64,000 bases of DNA from Ferruginibacter sp. (GCA_030831945.1 JAURKC010000019.1:62001-126000), one strand, 5' to 3'; numbered from the stretch's first letter, positions 36,959 through 46,432 are shown. Notes: generated from the sequence alone by a model not told the origin. Program-made: numbers and translations.

Positions 36959-37669
36959 ATGGGCAAAAAATGGCATTGGTACGTAGGTTTTTTTATTCTT
37001 TTGTTTGGGGCTTATTTTTTATACTTTTTTTCTCAAGACGATTTTTCACAATCGAATCTTCCAATAATCAATAATAATATCCAGCCCTTTTCATTTACCA
37101 ATCAAAACGGAAAAGTGCTAACGGAAAGAGATATAGAAGGAAAGGTTTTTGTGGCAGAATTTTTCTTTACTACCTGCAAAGGAATTTGTCCCAAAATGAA
37201 TGCAAACATGAGAAGGGTGTTTGATAGTTATAAAAACGATAGCAGCTTTATGATTCTATCGCACACCTGTATGCCAGAAACAGATTCGGTACCCTTGCTA
37301 AAAAAATATGAACAGCGAATGTTAAATGGGGCGCTTGTACAAAATGAAGACGGCTCTTATAAAATTACATATGACTCAACCAGCACTAGTTTGCAAAGCT
37401 CAGAGAATGTGAAATGGAATTTTGTTACAGGAGACAAGTCCTCTTTATACAAAATGGCGCGTCAGAGTTATCTGATTGACAATAATAAGCCAGATTCAAC
37501 CACTAACATTGCAGATCAGTTTATTCATACACAGTTTTTTGCATTAGTAGATAAACAAGCTAGGGTAAGGGGTGTCTATGATGGACTGAAAGAAGATGAA
37601 GTTCAAAAATTATTGAAGGATATCACTGCCTTATTAAAAGAAAAATACCAAAGTAGAAGCCTCAATTAA
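36959..37669 (+). CDS. SCO1/SenC family protein
   Basis: 236 residues from ATG 36959; a TTG 30 bp upstream is less likely because it would precede the promoter's expected start. One N-terminal membrane anchor, then a thioredoxin-like domain with the copper/thiol motif C73-x3-C77-P (TTCKGICPKM) and a histidine in FIHTQFFALVD. SCO proteins deliver copper to, or keep reduced, the CuA site of cytochrome oxidase in the periplasm. Its stop codon overlaps the fur start by one base (TAATG), so translation is coupled. Confidence 0.9.
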   Translation: MGKKWHWYVGFFILLFGAYFLYFFSQDDFSQSNLPIINNNIQPFSFTNQNGKVLTERDIEGKVFVAEFFFTTCKGICPKMNANMRRVFDSYKNDSSFMILSHTCMPETDSVPLLKKYEQRMLNGALVQNEDGSYKITYDSTSTSLQSSENVKWNFVTGDKSSLYKMARQSYLIDNNKPDSTTNIADQFIHTQFFALVDKQARVRGVYDGLKEDEVQKLLKDITALLKEKYQSRSLN

Positions 37670-38094
37670 TGGATCAACAGTTTACAATGACCGACGACAT
37701 TCTTAAAAGAAATAAACTCAGCGTTACGGACGGACGAAAAAAAATCCTAGGGCTTTTTTTAGCGCGCGATGGGGCATTGGCTCATGCTGATATTGAAAAG
37801 TTCACAGGAGAAATGTTTGATAGAGTGACTGTTTACAGAACTTTACAAACTTTTGTAGAAAAAGGAATTGTCCATCTTATTCCCACCACCGACAACTCCA
37901 TCTTATACGCTTTATGCAAAGAAAACTGTGAGGAGGGTCATCACCATGATAACCATGTGCATTTCATTTGTGATGTATGTACTAAAACAATTTGTTTGGA
38001 CGATGTAACCATTCCCAAGGTTAAACTTCCCAAGGGTTTTACTCCTAATCACTCAGAGATGATGGTAAATGGGGTTTGCTCAGACTGTAAATAA
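37669..38094 (+). CDS. Fur family metal-responsive regulator
   Basis: 141 residues: winged helix (FDRVTVYRTLQTFVEKGIVH) and metal-binding dimerisation domain with EEGHHHDNHVHFICDVC and a C-terminal CSDC zinc pair. The gene overlaps the SCO1-family gene by 1 bp and faces MerC across the TTGCAA palindrome. Whether it senses zinc, iron or peroxide is not decidable here; the MerC partner makes zinc or another soft metal plausible. Confidence 0.92.
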   Translation: MDQQFTMTDDILKRNKLSVTDGRKKILGLFLARDGALAHADIEKFTGEMFDRVTVYRTLQTFVEKGIVHLIPTTDNSILYALCKENCEEGHHHDNHVHFICDVCTKTICLDDVTIPKVKLPKGFTPNHSEMMVNGVCSDCK

Positions 38095-38171
38095 TTAAGC
38101 CCTTAGTTTATTTTCTAAATTCTCCAATACTTTAAAAGTATTAATGGCTAAAGGTTTCAGAATACAAAACC

Positions 38172-39536
38172 TTAGCTTCGCAAATGATAAGCCTTTGGCT
38201 GAGTAAAAACACGCAAGCCCACTAAAGACAAAGTGCTTCCAAAACCACTATGCTTTCTTCCGCTCCAAGGCAATGCTGCACTTACACGATCACAACAATT
38301 CCAATAAACGGTTCCTGCATTCAGCTGGCTTTGAAGAACTAATGCCCTCTCTTCATTATTGCAATAAACCGAAGCCGTAAGTCCATATTGCGTATCATTC
38401 ATTAAAGTCACCGCAGTTGCATCGCCTGTTACTTTCATGATGCCAATGATTGGTCCAAATGATTCTTCTTTCATCACGTCCATCTCATGGGTAACATTAA
38501 CTAAAACAGTTGGCTCAAAATAATTTCCCGCACCTTGTATTGGTTTTCCTCCGCACAAAACAACAGCACCTTTTGATACCGCATCTTGCACTTGGTTGGC
38601 TAAAAATGCAGCCTGCTCCTTTCTCGTTAACGCACCTACATAAACCCCTTCTGATAAAGGATTTCCAATAGTATACGATTGTACTTCTTTTACAAAAGCT
38701 GCTACATAATCATCATATACTTTTTCGTGAACATAAATTCTCTCTACAGAACAACAACTTTGGCCATTATTATAAAAAGCGCCATCCGCTGTATTCGCAG
38801 CAATTGTTGAAATGTCTGTAACATCATCCGTAACATACAATGGGTCCTTTCCTCCCAATTCAAGTCCACAAGGTTTCATTTTTTTACTCACTCGCTCATA
38901 TATATATTTACCAGTTGCATAAGATCCGGTGAAAAAATAGCCGTCTAGATCTGCTGCTAATAAAATCTCTCCCACCTCTTTTGCACCGACAGCAATTTGA
39001 AAAACATTTTCTGGTACGCCTGCTGCATGTAAATATTTTTCTATTTCCAAACCCGTTAAGGTAGACAATTCAGAGGGCTTATAAATTACCGCATTGCCCG
39101 CCAATAATGCAGGAACAAAAACATTCGTGCCTACTAAATAGGGATAGTTCCATGCAGAAATATTGCACACTACTCCTAACGGTTCATAAACAATTTTTTC
39201 GCGGGTGGCTCCTGTTTTAACCATCCATTCGTCTTGTAATGATTGCTCAGCGTTTGTAGTAAGCCATTCTATTCTTGCACAAGCACCATTCACTTCGTTT
39301 TTAGATTGTTGTAAAGGCTTCCCTACTTCGCTAGTTAATACGGATGCACAAGCATCAAGATTAGTTTGTAACAACTCGGCAAAACGGCGAATGATCGCGA
39401 CCCTTTCACTCAAGGAAACTTTTGCCCAATTTTTTTGTCCCTCACGCAAGTTGGTTAATTTGTTCGCGATAGTTTTTTGATCATCGACGCTAACAGTAGT
39501 AATAATTTCCTGGGTCGCGGGATTGACAATATTCAT
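38172..39536 (-). CDS. aldehyde dehydrogenase family protein (last gene of amine operon)
   Basis: 454 residues. NAD(P) aldehyde dehydrogenase motifs: NISAWNYPYLVGTNVF, FTGSYATGK, general base E226 (LELGGKD) and the catalytic cysteine C261 in NNGQSCCSVERI. Length matches succinate-semialdehyde-dehydrogenase-like enzymes. Its placement at the end of the permease/ligase/alcohol-dehydrogenase/hydrolase run implies it oxidises the aldehyde made by the iron alcohol dehydrogenase, predicted gamma-glutamyl-aminoacetaldehyde to gamma-glutamylglycine. Substrate is inference. Confidence 0.9.
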   Translation of the reverse strand: MNIVNPATQEIITTVSVDDQKTIANKLTNLREGQKNWAKVSLSERVAIIRRFAELLQTNLDACASVLTSEVGKPLQQSKNEVNGACARIEWLTTNAEQSLQDEWMVKTGATREKIVYEPLGVVCNISAWNYPYLVGTNVFVPALLAGNAVIYKPSELSTLTGLEIEKYLHAAGVPENVFQIAVGAKEVGEILLAADLDGYFFTGSYATGKYIYERVSKKMKPCGLELGGKDPLYVTDDVTDISTIAANTADGAFYNNGQSCCSVERIYVHEKVYDDYVAAFVKEVQSYTIGNPLSEGVYVGALTRKEQAAFLANQVQDAVSKGAVVLCGGKPIQGAGNYFEPTVLVNVTHEMDVMKEESFGPIIGIMKVTGDATAVTLMNDTQYGLTASVYCNNEERALVLQSQLNAGTVYWNCCDRVSAALPWSGRKHSGFGSTLSLVGLRVFTQPKAYHLRS

Positions 39537-39605
39537 TCTTCCTTTTTTAAGTTTTTAAATTTTTTTTCTGGTCGTTTTTAAAAAACAAATGTATTGTTCA
39601 CCATT

Positions 39606-40319
39606 TTACCCACTATACTTTTGCGCCTCCAATAAAAACCAATCGCGGATATTTTTAGAAAGGGGGTTTTGTTCTTTATTTTTAATCCGCTCTGGATGCC
39701 ATTGAACACAAATCATTGGCGAGCGATTTTGTTTTTCTTTCCACTCAACACCTTCTACTATTTCATCTGTCCGTGAAATACAATTTACCACCAATGATTC
39801 AGCAAGCCTATTGATACTTTGATGATGTGCACTATTAATTTCTCCCTCGTCAACCTTTGTTATGCTTTGCAATAGCGTTTCCCTCAACAACCGAACTGGA
39901 TGAACATGGTCTACTCCATCTTTTGAGCGATGGTTCGGTTTTCCTGTCGCCTCAATATCGTTTACCAAAGTTCCGCCTAATGCTACATTTACCACCTGTA
40001 ATCCTCTACAAACACCAAGAATAGGAATTCTTTTTTGTTCTGCAGCATGAAACAAATCAAATTCGAACTGATCTCGTTTTCGATTCCATTCAACCGGCTG
40101 ATTCGGATAATTTGAAAGGCCTGGCTCGTAATAAAAAGGATCTATGTCAACGCCGCCGCTTAATAAAAGTCCGTGACATTTATTAAGTTCCTCTATATTT
40201 TGGTGTTCCCAATTAAGCGCTACAATTTGGATGGCAGAATTTTCTCCAAGAATCCATGCTGGATAATTAGGATATTTTGTTTCTGAAAAACTAATGCCAA
40301 TGATAATAGGTGTAGACAA
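39606..40319 (-). CDS. class I amidotransferase-like gamma-glutamyl hydrolase (PuuD-like, C26)
   Basis: 237 residues of the peptidase C26 family. The nucleophile C104 is in ILGVCRGLQVVNVALGG; SGGVDIDPFYY and the catalytic His-Glu in CVQWHPERI complete the site. PuuD hydrolyses gamma-glutamyl-GABA; here it should release glutamate from the oxidised gamma-glutamyl product. It ends 69 bp before the ALDH start and begins 3 bp after the alcohol dehydrogenase stop, i.e. tightly linked in the operon. Confidence 0.9.
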   Translation of the reverse strand: MSTPIIIGISFSETKYPNYPAWILGENSAIQIVALNWEHQNIEELNKCHGLLLSGGVDIDPFYYEPGLSNYPNQPVEWNRKRDQFEFDLFHAAEQKRIPILGVCRGLQVVNVALGGTLVNDIEATGKPNHRSKDGVDHVHPVRLLRETLLQSITKVDEGEINSAHHQSINRLAESLVVNCISRTDEIVEGVEWKEKQNRSPMICVQWHPERIKNKEQNPLSKNIRDWFLLEAQKYSG

Positions 40320-40322
40320 AAT

Positions 40323-41462
40323 TTATAAAGCAGTTTCGTATAATAATTTAAAGTTTTCCCTGCTCACAGGCTTAGGATTATTAGGATGTGCAAAATCTGC
40401 AAATGCAAGGTCTGCCAAAGTATCTAGGTGTTCTGGTTTTACTCCGATGCCGCTTAGTTTTTTTGGAATACCTAACCTATCATTTAAATCAAACAAATAA
40501 TCTACCACGCCTTGTCCTGTTTCATTTTTTATGCCCAGCGCTTTTGCCATACGCACAAATTTTTCTTCGAAGCCTTCTATATTAAACTGCATGCCATACG
40601 GAAGGTTAACTGCATTAGCAAGGCCATGGTGGGTATCTAACAAACTAGAAAGCGGATGCGCTAAAGAGTGAACAACTCCTAGACCTTTTTGAAACGCTAT
40701 TGCACCCATCATTGACGCCAACAACATATTGGAGCGAGATTCAATAGTAGGATTTTTAACGGCGTCTTCAATAGAAGTTGCTATCAATCGAATGCCCTCC
40801 AATGCAATGCCATCACAAATTGGATGATAGTTTTTTGCAATAAAGGCTTCCATATTATGAGTCAACGCATCCATTCCCGTAGCCGCTGTAATAAATGGTG
40901 GTAAATCCATTGTTAAAAGGGGATCTGCAAAAACAATCTTTGCAAGCAATTTAGGAGAGAAAAGAATTTTTTTCTGATGCGTTTCATCATCAGAAATAAT
41001 TGCAGAGCGGCCTACTTCACTTCCCGTTCCTGCTGTGGTAGGGATGGTAATAAATGGTGGCACTTCGTTGGTAACATATACATCTCCGCCGATTAAATCA
41101 TCGTATTTAAATAAATCTTCGCGGTGATTAATACGCAACAAAATTGCTCTTGCCACATCAATTGCAGCACCGCCGCCAATACCAATAATACAATCACAAT
41201 TAGCTGCATCATACACATCGGTACCCTTGTAAACATCACTTTTTACAGGGTTTTTATGAATATCAAAAAAAACTGTTGCCTGTACTCCATTTGCAGTAAG
41301 GCCCGCAACAATTTCTTTAAAAAAATTTAAGCCTGCAATCGTTGGATCGGTTGCAATCAGCGGTTTTTTTAACTGATTATTTTTTAAATACGCTGGCAAC
41401 TCTGATACTGCACCCGCACCAAATCGAATGGTCGTAGGAAAATTAAATTGAACAATTGACAT
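40323..41462 (-). CDS. iron-containing alcohol dehydrogenase
   Basis: 379 residues, group III ADH fold. NAD site GIGGGAAIDVAR; TTAGTGSEVG; and metal histidines in DALTHNMEAF, GVVHSLAHPLSSLLDTHHGLAN. These enzymes oxidise primary alcohols. In a Puu-type operon an FAD amine oxidase would be expected at this step; an alcohol dehydrogenase instead points to an amino-alcohol substrate such as ethanolamine, oxidised as its gamma-glutamyl amide. Spacing to neighbours is 3 bp (downstream) and 75 bp (upstream). Confidence 0.92.
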   Translation of the reverse strand: MSIVQFNFPTTIRFGAGAVSELPAYLKNNQLKKPLIATDPTIAGLNFFKEIVAGLTANGVQATVFFDIHKNPVKSDVYKGTDVYDAANCDCIIGIGGGAAIDVARAILLRINHREDLFKYDDLIGGDVYVTNEVPPFITIPTTAGTGSEVGRSAIISDDETHQKKILFSPKLLAKIVFADPLLTMDLPPFITAATGMDALTHNMEAFIAKNYHPICDGIALEGIRLIATSIEDAVKNPTIESRSNMLLASMMGAIAFQKGLGVVHSLAHPLSSLLDTHHGLANAVNLPYGMQFNIEGFEEKFVRMAKALGIKNETGQGVVDYLFDLNDRLGIPKKLSGIGVKPEHLDTLADLAFADFAHPNNPKPVSRENFKLLYETAL

Positions 41463-41536
41463 CTAGAATAAAAATATTAATAGTAAAAAATGTTTTTTAT
41501 AAACGATTTATAAATTCGTTGTTAAAATAGTTAGCA

Positions 41537-42886
41537 TCAAATGATTTCGAAATATCTTTTTGTTTCCCAGTCCGTTACCACTTTTGCAAACTGACGAACT
41601 TCCCAATCACGCGTCTGTGTAAAATGTTGAACGAACGTTTCTCCAAAAATTTCTTTCGCTACCGGAGAGTTTTTCATTGCATGGTTCGCCTCTTCTAAAC
41701 TCTTAGGAAATCTTCCATGAGTTTCATCTTTATATCCATTGCCTTCTGTAGGTGGTTGCAAAGTCAATTTGTTTTTAATACCATATAAACCCGAAGCCAA
41801 ACAAGCAGACAAAGCCAAATAAGGGTTGGTATCACTGCCGACCACCCTTGTTTCTAAACGACAAGATTTGCTGCCGCCTGTTAATGTGCGCAGCGCAACG
41901 GTTCTATTATCACCACCCCAAGTTACTGTGGTAGGCGCCCAGGCACCTTCTACCAAGCGCTTATAAGAATTAATGGTAGGTGCTACCATTGGTAAAATAT
42001 GAGGCAAACAATAAAGTTGACCTGCAATATATTGCTGCATTATTTTACTCATTTGATTGGGCTGAGTGGCATCATGAAATAAATTGATACTGCCATTCCA
42101 AAGCGACTGATGAACATGGCCGCTACAGCCTGGTAAATTTTCATTGATCTTGGCCATAAAACTAGCCAAGATACCGTGTTTATAACCAATCTCTTTTACT
42201 GCGGTCTTAAACAGCACCGCATTGTCAGCGGCCATTAAGGCATCGCTATAAGTAATAGCGGCCTCATATACTCCAGGCCCTGTTTCTGTATGAATACCCT
42301 CTAGTGGTATGTCAAAGTTTTTAAGCTGATCAAAAAGTGCAGAGAAAAAATCATTTCTTTCGCTGCTTCTTAAAATTGAATAGCCAAACATTCCCGGCGT
42401 TAAAGGAGTCAGGTTTTTGCCGTCTTTATCAGCGAAACTTTTAGACGTTTCTGCAAAATTGAACCACTCAAACTCTTGAGCGAATTTTGCTTCATAACTC
42501 AGGTTGGTCGCTTCGCCTATAATTTTTTTAAGTAATTGACGAGGACAAACTTCAAGCGGATTGCCTGCATCATCAATAAATTCACCCAAAAAAAAGGGCA
42601 GGTCGTTTTCCCATGGAATTTTTCGAAAACTATTCAAGCTCAATTTTACTTTTGCATCAGGATAACCCGTGTGCCAGCCTGTATAGCTACTGTTATCATA
42701 AGCCTGGTCGGCCATATCCCAACCAAAGATTACTGCACAAAATCCTAGCTCACTTTGGGCAACAGATAAAAACTTTTCACTCGAAATATATTTTCCGCGA
42801 AGGACGCCATCAATATCTGCTACTGCAATTTTTACCCTACCAGAGGGGTGCCTGCTAACATAATCTACAATTTCTTCGTTACTCAT
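41537..42886 (-). CDS. glutamine synthetase family gamma-glutamyl-amine ligase (PuuA/GlnA4-like)
   Basis: 449 residues. N-terminus KIAVADIDGVLRGKYISSEK is the beta-grasp of PuuA-like rather than classical GlnA. Catalytic features: EGIHTETGPGVYEAAI, NLPGCSGHVHQSLW, and RLVEGAWAPTTVTWG followed by RTLTGGSKSCRLETRV. PuuA ligates glutamate to putrescine; GlnA4-type enzymes use ethanolamine. The gene overlaps the permease by 4 bp (ATGA), so the amine imported is likely its substrate. No adenylylation-site tyrosine motif was identified. Confidence 0.9.
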   Translation of the reverse strand: MSNEEIVDYVSRHPSGRVKIAVADIDGVLRGKYISSEKFLSVAQSELGFCAVIFGWDMADQAYDNSSYTGWHTGYPDAKVKLSLNSFRKIPWENDLPFFLGEFIDDAGNPLEVCPRQLLKKIIGEATNLSYEAKFAQEFEWFNFAETSKSFADKDGKNLTPLTPGMFGYSILRSSERNDFFSALFDQLKNFDIPLEGIHTETGPGVYEAAITYSDALMAADNAVLFKTAVKEIGYKHGILASFMAKINENLPGCSGHVHQSLWNGSINLFHDATQPNQMSKIMQQYIAGQLYCLPHILPMVAPTINSYKRLVEGAWAPTTVTWGGDNRTVALRTLTGGSKSCRLETRVVGSDTNPYLALSACLASGLYGIKNKLTLQPPTEGNGYKDETHGRFPKSLEEANHAMKNSPVAKEIFGETFVQHFTQTRDWEVRQFAKVVTDWETKRYFEII

Positions 42887-44181
42887 TTTTTTAAAAATTT
42901 ATACAATAGAAAAAAGAAAAATAATATGCCAAAATAACAAGCAGCCAACAGTACATTAAAATAACACAATGCAATTAAACAAACAATTGCTAATACCAGT
43001 GCAATAATTGGCGTAAATGGATAGAGTGGAACCTTAAAGGGTCGATTCATTTCAGGAGAAGTTTTTCTTAATTTTAATACTGCCATCATTGAAAAAATAT
43101 ACAGCGTAAGTGCGCCAAAAACAGATATGATTATAATTTCTGCTGTTTTTCCTGTACAAAGAATAATGATACCCAAAACTGAATTAAACAAGAGCGCATT
43201 GGCGGGAGTTTGAAATCGAGGGTGCACCTTTCCTAATATTTTTGGTGCGTTTCCAATTTTTCCAAATTCAAAAGTGGCTCGGCCGCTAGCTAATAAAAGA
43301 CCATGGAAAGAAGCTACCAAACCAAACAAACCAATTCCAATTAATAGTTTATAAAATAAATGATCCGAGGCAAAAAGCTGTCCAAGAGCAAGTGGCAATG
43401 GTGAGTCTGAACTCGTCCCGTTTGCTGCATATACAACGCTTTGCCAACCACCTATTCCGATGGAGGCAATAAAAACCAACACACATAACACTACTAAAGT
43501 AATGAGGGCCCAACCAAAACCCTTAATTATATCTTTTTGTGGGTTGATTGTTTCTTCTGCAACATTCGCTACACCCTCAATCCCTAAAAAAAACCAAATC
43601 GCAAAAGGGATTGCAGCAAAAGCTCCTCCCCATCCATTTGGAAAAGGGTTTTGAGAAAAATGGGATATTGAAAAATGGGGCAGTGTCAATGAAACAAAAA
43701 GTAATAATTCACCCACCGCCAAAATTGTAACCACTAATTCAAAACTAGCAGCAGCTTTTACGCCATAAATATTTAGCGTCATAAAAACCAAATAAACCGA
43801 TATCGCCGCAGGCAAAACAGGAATTTGTGGAAACGCTAAATTAAAATAAGATCCTATAGCAATGGCAATCGCTGGGGGTGCAAAGACAAATTCAATAATC
43901 TGGGCTAACCCCGCAATAAATCCGACGTCCTTTTTAAACGCTTTCTCGGTATAGTCGTACACACCTCCAGCTTTGGGTATTGCGCAGGCTAACTCTGCAT
44001 AAGAAAAACTAAAACAGGTGTATAAAACAATAACTAAAAGGGTGGCCATTGCCATTCCAAGGGTACCCCCTTTTTCTAAACCAAGGTTCCAGCCAAAATA
44101 CATTCCAGAAATTACATAACCAACTCCCAAGCCCCATAAAAGAGCGGGCGTAAGCGTTTGTTTAAGTTTGCCGTTTGCCAT
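42883..44181 (-). CDS. APC family permease, probable ethanolamine/amine importer
   Basis: 432 residues, about 12 helices. The N-terminal region GVGYVISGMYFGWNLGLEKG, GLAQIIEFVFAPPAIAIAIG and FAIWFFLGIEGVANVAEET resemble ethanolamine permeases of the APC superfamily more than polyamine carriers. It is the first gene of the operon and overlaps the ligase gene by 4 bp. A -7 box (TACTTTTG, minus strand) lies 27 bp upstream. The substrate assignment is inference from family resemblance and operon content. Confidence 0.88.
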   Translation of the reverse strand: MANGKLKQTLTPALLWGLGVGYVISGMYFGWNLGLEKGGTLGMAMATLLVIVLYTCFSFSYAELACAIPKAGGVYDYTEKAFKKDVGFIAGLAQIIEFVFAPPAIAIAIGSYFNLAFPQIPVLPAAISVYLVFMTLNIYGVKAAASFELVVTILAVGELLLFVSLTLPHFSISHFSQNPFPNGWGGAFAAIPFAIWFFLGIEGVANVAEETINPQKDIIKGFGWALITLVVLCVLVFIASIGIGGWQSVVYAANGTSSDSPLPLALGQLFASDHLFYKLLIGIGLFGLVASFHGLLLASGRATFEFGKIGNAPKILGKVHPRFQTPANALLFNSVLGIIILCTGKTAEIIIISVFGALTLYIFSMMAVLKLRKTSPEMNRPFKVPLYPFTPIIALVLAIVCLIALCYFNVLLAACYFGILFFFFLLYKFLKK

Positions 44182-44207
44182 GGTAGAACCGTTTTTTTCT
44201 TGCCTAT

Positions 44208-44215
44208 CAAAAGTA
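44208..44215 (-). promoter_or_regulatory. candidate -7 box of amine-catabolic operon
   Basis: Minus strand TACTTTTG, matching TAnnTTTG, 27 bp upstream of the permease start. Confidence 0.45.
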
Positions 44216-44307
44216 ACATTTAAAATTAATTCTAACCTTGTTTTTTAAACGCCTTAAGGGCGTTCTTTAATTTTCGCGGATTATAAAATTTTTTATTGCT
44301 ACATAAA

Positions 44308-45087
44308 CTAGGAAACAAATTCGATTTGAGCAAAGACCGGATTGTGGTCAGACAAAAAGGTAGTGTTTAAGGTCTCAGAAATACAGGCGTATTTGTTAAC
44401 CCTTACGCTCTTGTCTACTAAAATATAATCAATCAGTTGTCTGTATTCTATTGGGATTCTTCCAAAATCATGAAAGCTCCAAGATGGGCCGTAGACAAAA
44501 TTCGCAGCTTTTTTTGCATCTAATAAAAAATCGTCTTTTAAAAGGGTTTCAACCGCCTCGGAGTTCGGCGGTAAATTCAAATCTCCTGTGGCTATTATTG
44601 GAAGAGTTCCTGCAATTTCAGTCATTCTTTTTCTTAACAAAATGGCGCTTTCTTTTCTTGCGACCTCTCCTATATGATCAAAGTGTGTGTTAAATAAAAC
44701 AAATTTTTTTCCAGATTTTATTTCAGTAAAAATAGCCCAGGTTACCATTCTTTCACATGCTGCATCCCAACCCTTAGAACCAATTTTTTCAGGCTCTTGG
44801 CTTAACCAAAAATTTCCGCTTTTTTCCACATCGAATTTTTCGCGCTTATAAAAGATAGCGCTATGCTCGCCTTTGTCTTTTGCGTCTGTTCGTCCCACAC
44901 CAAAAAAATTATATCCTGGTAGTCTTTCTAATAAATCTTCTAGCTGGTTTTTAAACACTTCTTGTGTTCCTAAAATATCAACATCGTAAAAAAGAATCAT
45001 TTGTGCTGCAAAGTCTTTTCTGTATTGCCAACTGTTTTGCTGGTCGCTTGATTTATCACACCGAATATTAAAAGACATTACATTCAT
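44308..45087 (-). CDS. endonuclease/exonuclease/phosphatase family protein
   Basis: 259 residues, an almost bare EEP domain: VMSFNIRCD, ILGTQEVF (metal Glu), VLFNTHFDHIGE, IIATGDLNLPPNSE and LSDHNPVFAQIE. No signal peptide. The family hydrolyses phosphate esters; closest described relatives are sphingomyelinase/phosphodiesterase-like. It starts 20 bp after the AraC/XylR-type regulator and is probably in the same transcript, so it may be a catabolic gene controlled by that regulator. Confidence 0.88.
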   Translation of the reverse strand: MNVMSFNIRCDKSSDQQNSWQYRKDFAAQMILFYDVDILGTQEVFKNQLEDLLERLPGYNFFGVGRTDAKDKGEHSAIFYKREKFDVEKSGNFWLSQEPEKIGSKGWDAACERMVTWAIFTEIKSGKKFVLFNTHFDHIGEVARKESAILLRKRMTEIAGTLPIIATGDLNLPPNSEAVETLLKDDFLLDAKKAANFVYGPSWSFHDFGRIPIEYRQLIDYILVDKSVRVNKYACISETLNTTFLSDHNPVFAQIEFVS

Positions 45088-45107
45088 AATAAATAATTTT
45101 TTTCAAC

Positions 45108-46286
45108 CTAGCTATTCTTCTGCCCATTTTTATTAATATGCTGTTTTCTATATTCGCTTGGAGTACAGCCTTTCACTTGTTTAAACTGTCTAGATATATT
45201 ATTACTTAAAGCGAAGCTTGATTCCATTGAAATTTCTGATACGGTTTTGTCTGTTTCCAACAAGCGCTCTGCAAATTTTTGGATTTTTAAATTATAAATG
45301 TATTTGTACACCGCAATGCCCGTAATATCATAGAACCTTTTTTCAAAAGACCTTCTTGAAAGCGGAACTTGTTTTAAAACATCGGAAACGTTTATTTTAT
45401 CTCCTATATTTTGATGAATAAATTTTAGTGCCTTAGCAATTAATTGGTCGCTCGCAGAGGTAATGTCTGTTGATTGACGAGTAATTATGTGTGTTGGTTT
45501 TACAACAATATTGTGCGGGGCATAATTTTTTTTGGTAATCAGCCGGTGCATTAATTTAGCGGCTTCGTAACCGCCTTTTTCTGTATCAAGATTAATGCTT
45601 GATAATGGTGGGTCAGATAAATTACAGGTCATCTGGTCGTTATCAACACCCAACACAGCGATTTGCTCTGGTACAGGAATTTGTGCTTGTTTACAAGACT
45701 CTGTAATATGTTGAGCCCGTTCGTCATCGCAAGCCATTATTGCAATAGGCTTTGGTAAAGACTGAAGCCACTGACTTAACAGCGATGGTTTGTAAAACCA
45801 AAGGGCTTGCGCTGTCTGATGGTCCTGATCAAAATGGTGTGCTTCTAAATTGTGTTCTGATAAATAATTTTGAAAACCCTCAAATCTTTCTCGAGACCAA
45901 ACTATATTTTTAAACCCATAAAATCCAAAGTGTTTAAAGCCCTTTTTTATAAAATATTCTGCACCCATTGCCCCAGTTTCAAAATACCCGCCCGTAACAT
46001 TTGATATTCCTTCAAACCTTTCTTTGAAATCTTCAACTATTAAACTTATTCCTGCTTGGTGAATTTTTTTTATATCAAGGTCGTTATCTAAGTGTGCTAT
46101 AATTCCGTCGGCACCCCACTCTTTTGCAAACCTAACAATACCCTCTACCCCGTGTGTTTCTCTATAAAAAAGCGGCATCTTACAGAAAACCCAGGGGCCG
46201 TGCTCTTTTGAATATTTAACAATTCCCTTGGTGAGATTTTGCCCATATTCTTCAGAAATGTCTATCAGCAAAATAATTTTATACAT
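45108..46286 (-). CDS. XylR-like transcriptional regulator (PBP-type sensor + AraC HTH)
   Basis: 392 residues. The N-terminal 280 residues form a LacI/periplasmic-binding-protein-like sensor (KIILLIDISEEYGQNL, AIMACDDERAQHITES, IAVLGVDNDQMTC); the C-terminal 100 residues are an AraC-type double helix-turn-helix (ISMESSFALSNNISRQFKQV, CTPSEYRKQHI). XylR of E. coli senses xylose this way; here the ligand is probably a sugar or sugar derivative. It is upstream of the EEP gene and 2.1 kb from the start of the amine operon; control of either is possible. Confidence 0.87.
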   Translation of the reverse strand: MYKIILLIDISEEYGQNLTKGIVKYSKEHGPWVFCKMPLFYRETHGVEGIVRFAKEWGADGIIAHLDNDLDIKKIHQAGISLIVEDFKERFEGISNVTGGYFETGAMGAEYFIKKGFKHFGFYGFKNIVWSRERFEGFQNYLSEHNLEAHHFDQDHQTAQALWFYKPSLLSQWLQSLPKPIAIMACDDERAQHITESCKQAQIPVPEQIAVLGVDNDQMTCNLSDPPLSSINLDTEKGGYEAAKLMHRLITKKNYAPHNIVVKPTHIITRQSTDITSASDQLIAKALKFIHQNIGDKINVSDVLKQVPLSRRSFEKRFYDITGIAVYKYIYNLKIQKFAERLLETDKTVSEISMESSFALSNNISRQFKQVKGCTPSEYRKQHINKNGQKNS

Positions 46287-46388
46287 ACCCGTTTATAAAT
46301 AAATTTTTAACCCTTTTTCTTTTTTCAAATGTATAATATAATTATTTATTCTTTTTAGTTTTCGCTATTTAGGCGTTTATAAAAAAAA

Positions 46389-46406
46389 CCAAACCCTCCG
46401 GTTTGG
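46389..46406 (-). terminator. intrinsic terminator after SurA/PpiD-like gene
   Basis: CCAAACC CTCC GGTTTGG hairpin. On the minus strand it is followed by a run of eight T, as expected for termination of the gene ending at 46433. Confidence 0.85.
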
Positions 46407-46432
46407 CTTTTCCTTATTTATTGAAAGATTTT

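Noticed and set aside
44248..44264. AACGCCTTAAGGGCGTT hairpin as terminator after the EEP gene
   Set aside because: The stem is short and no T-run follows on the minus strand; it may be incidental.
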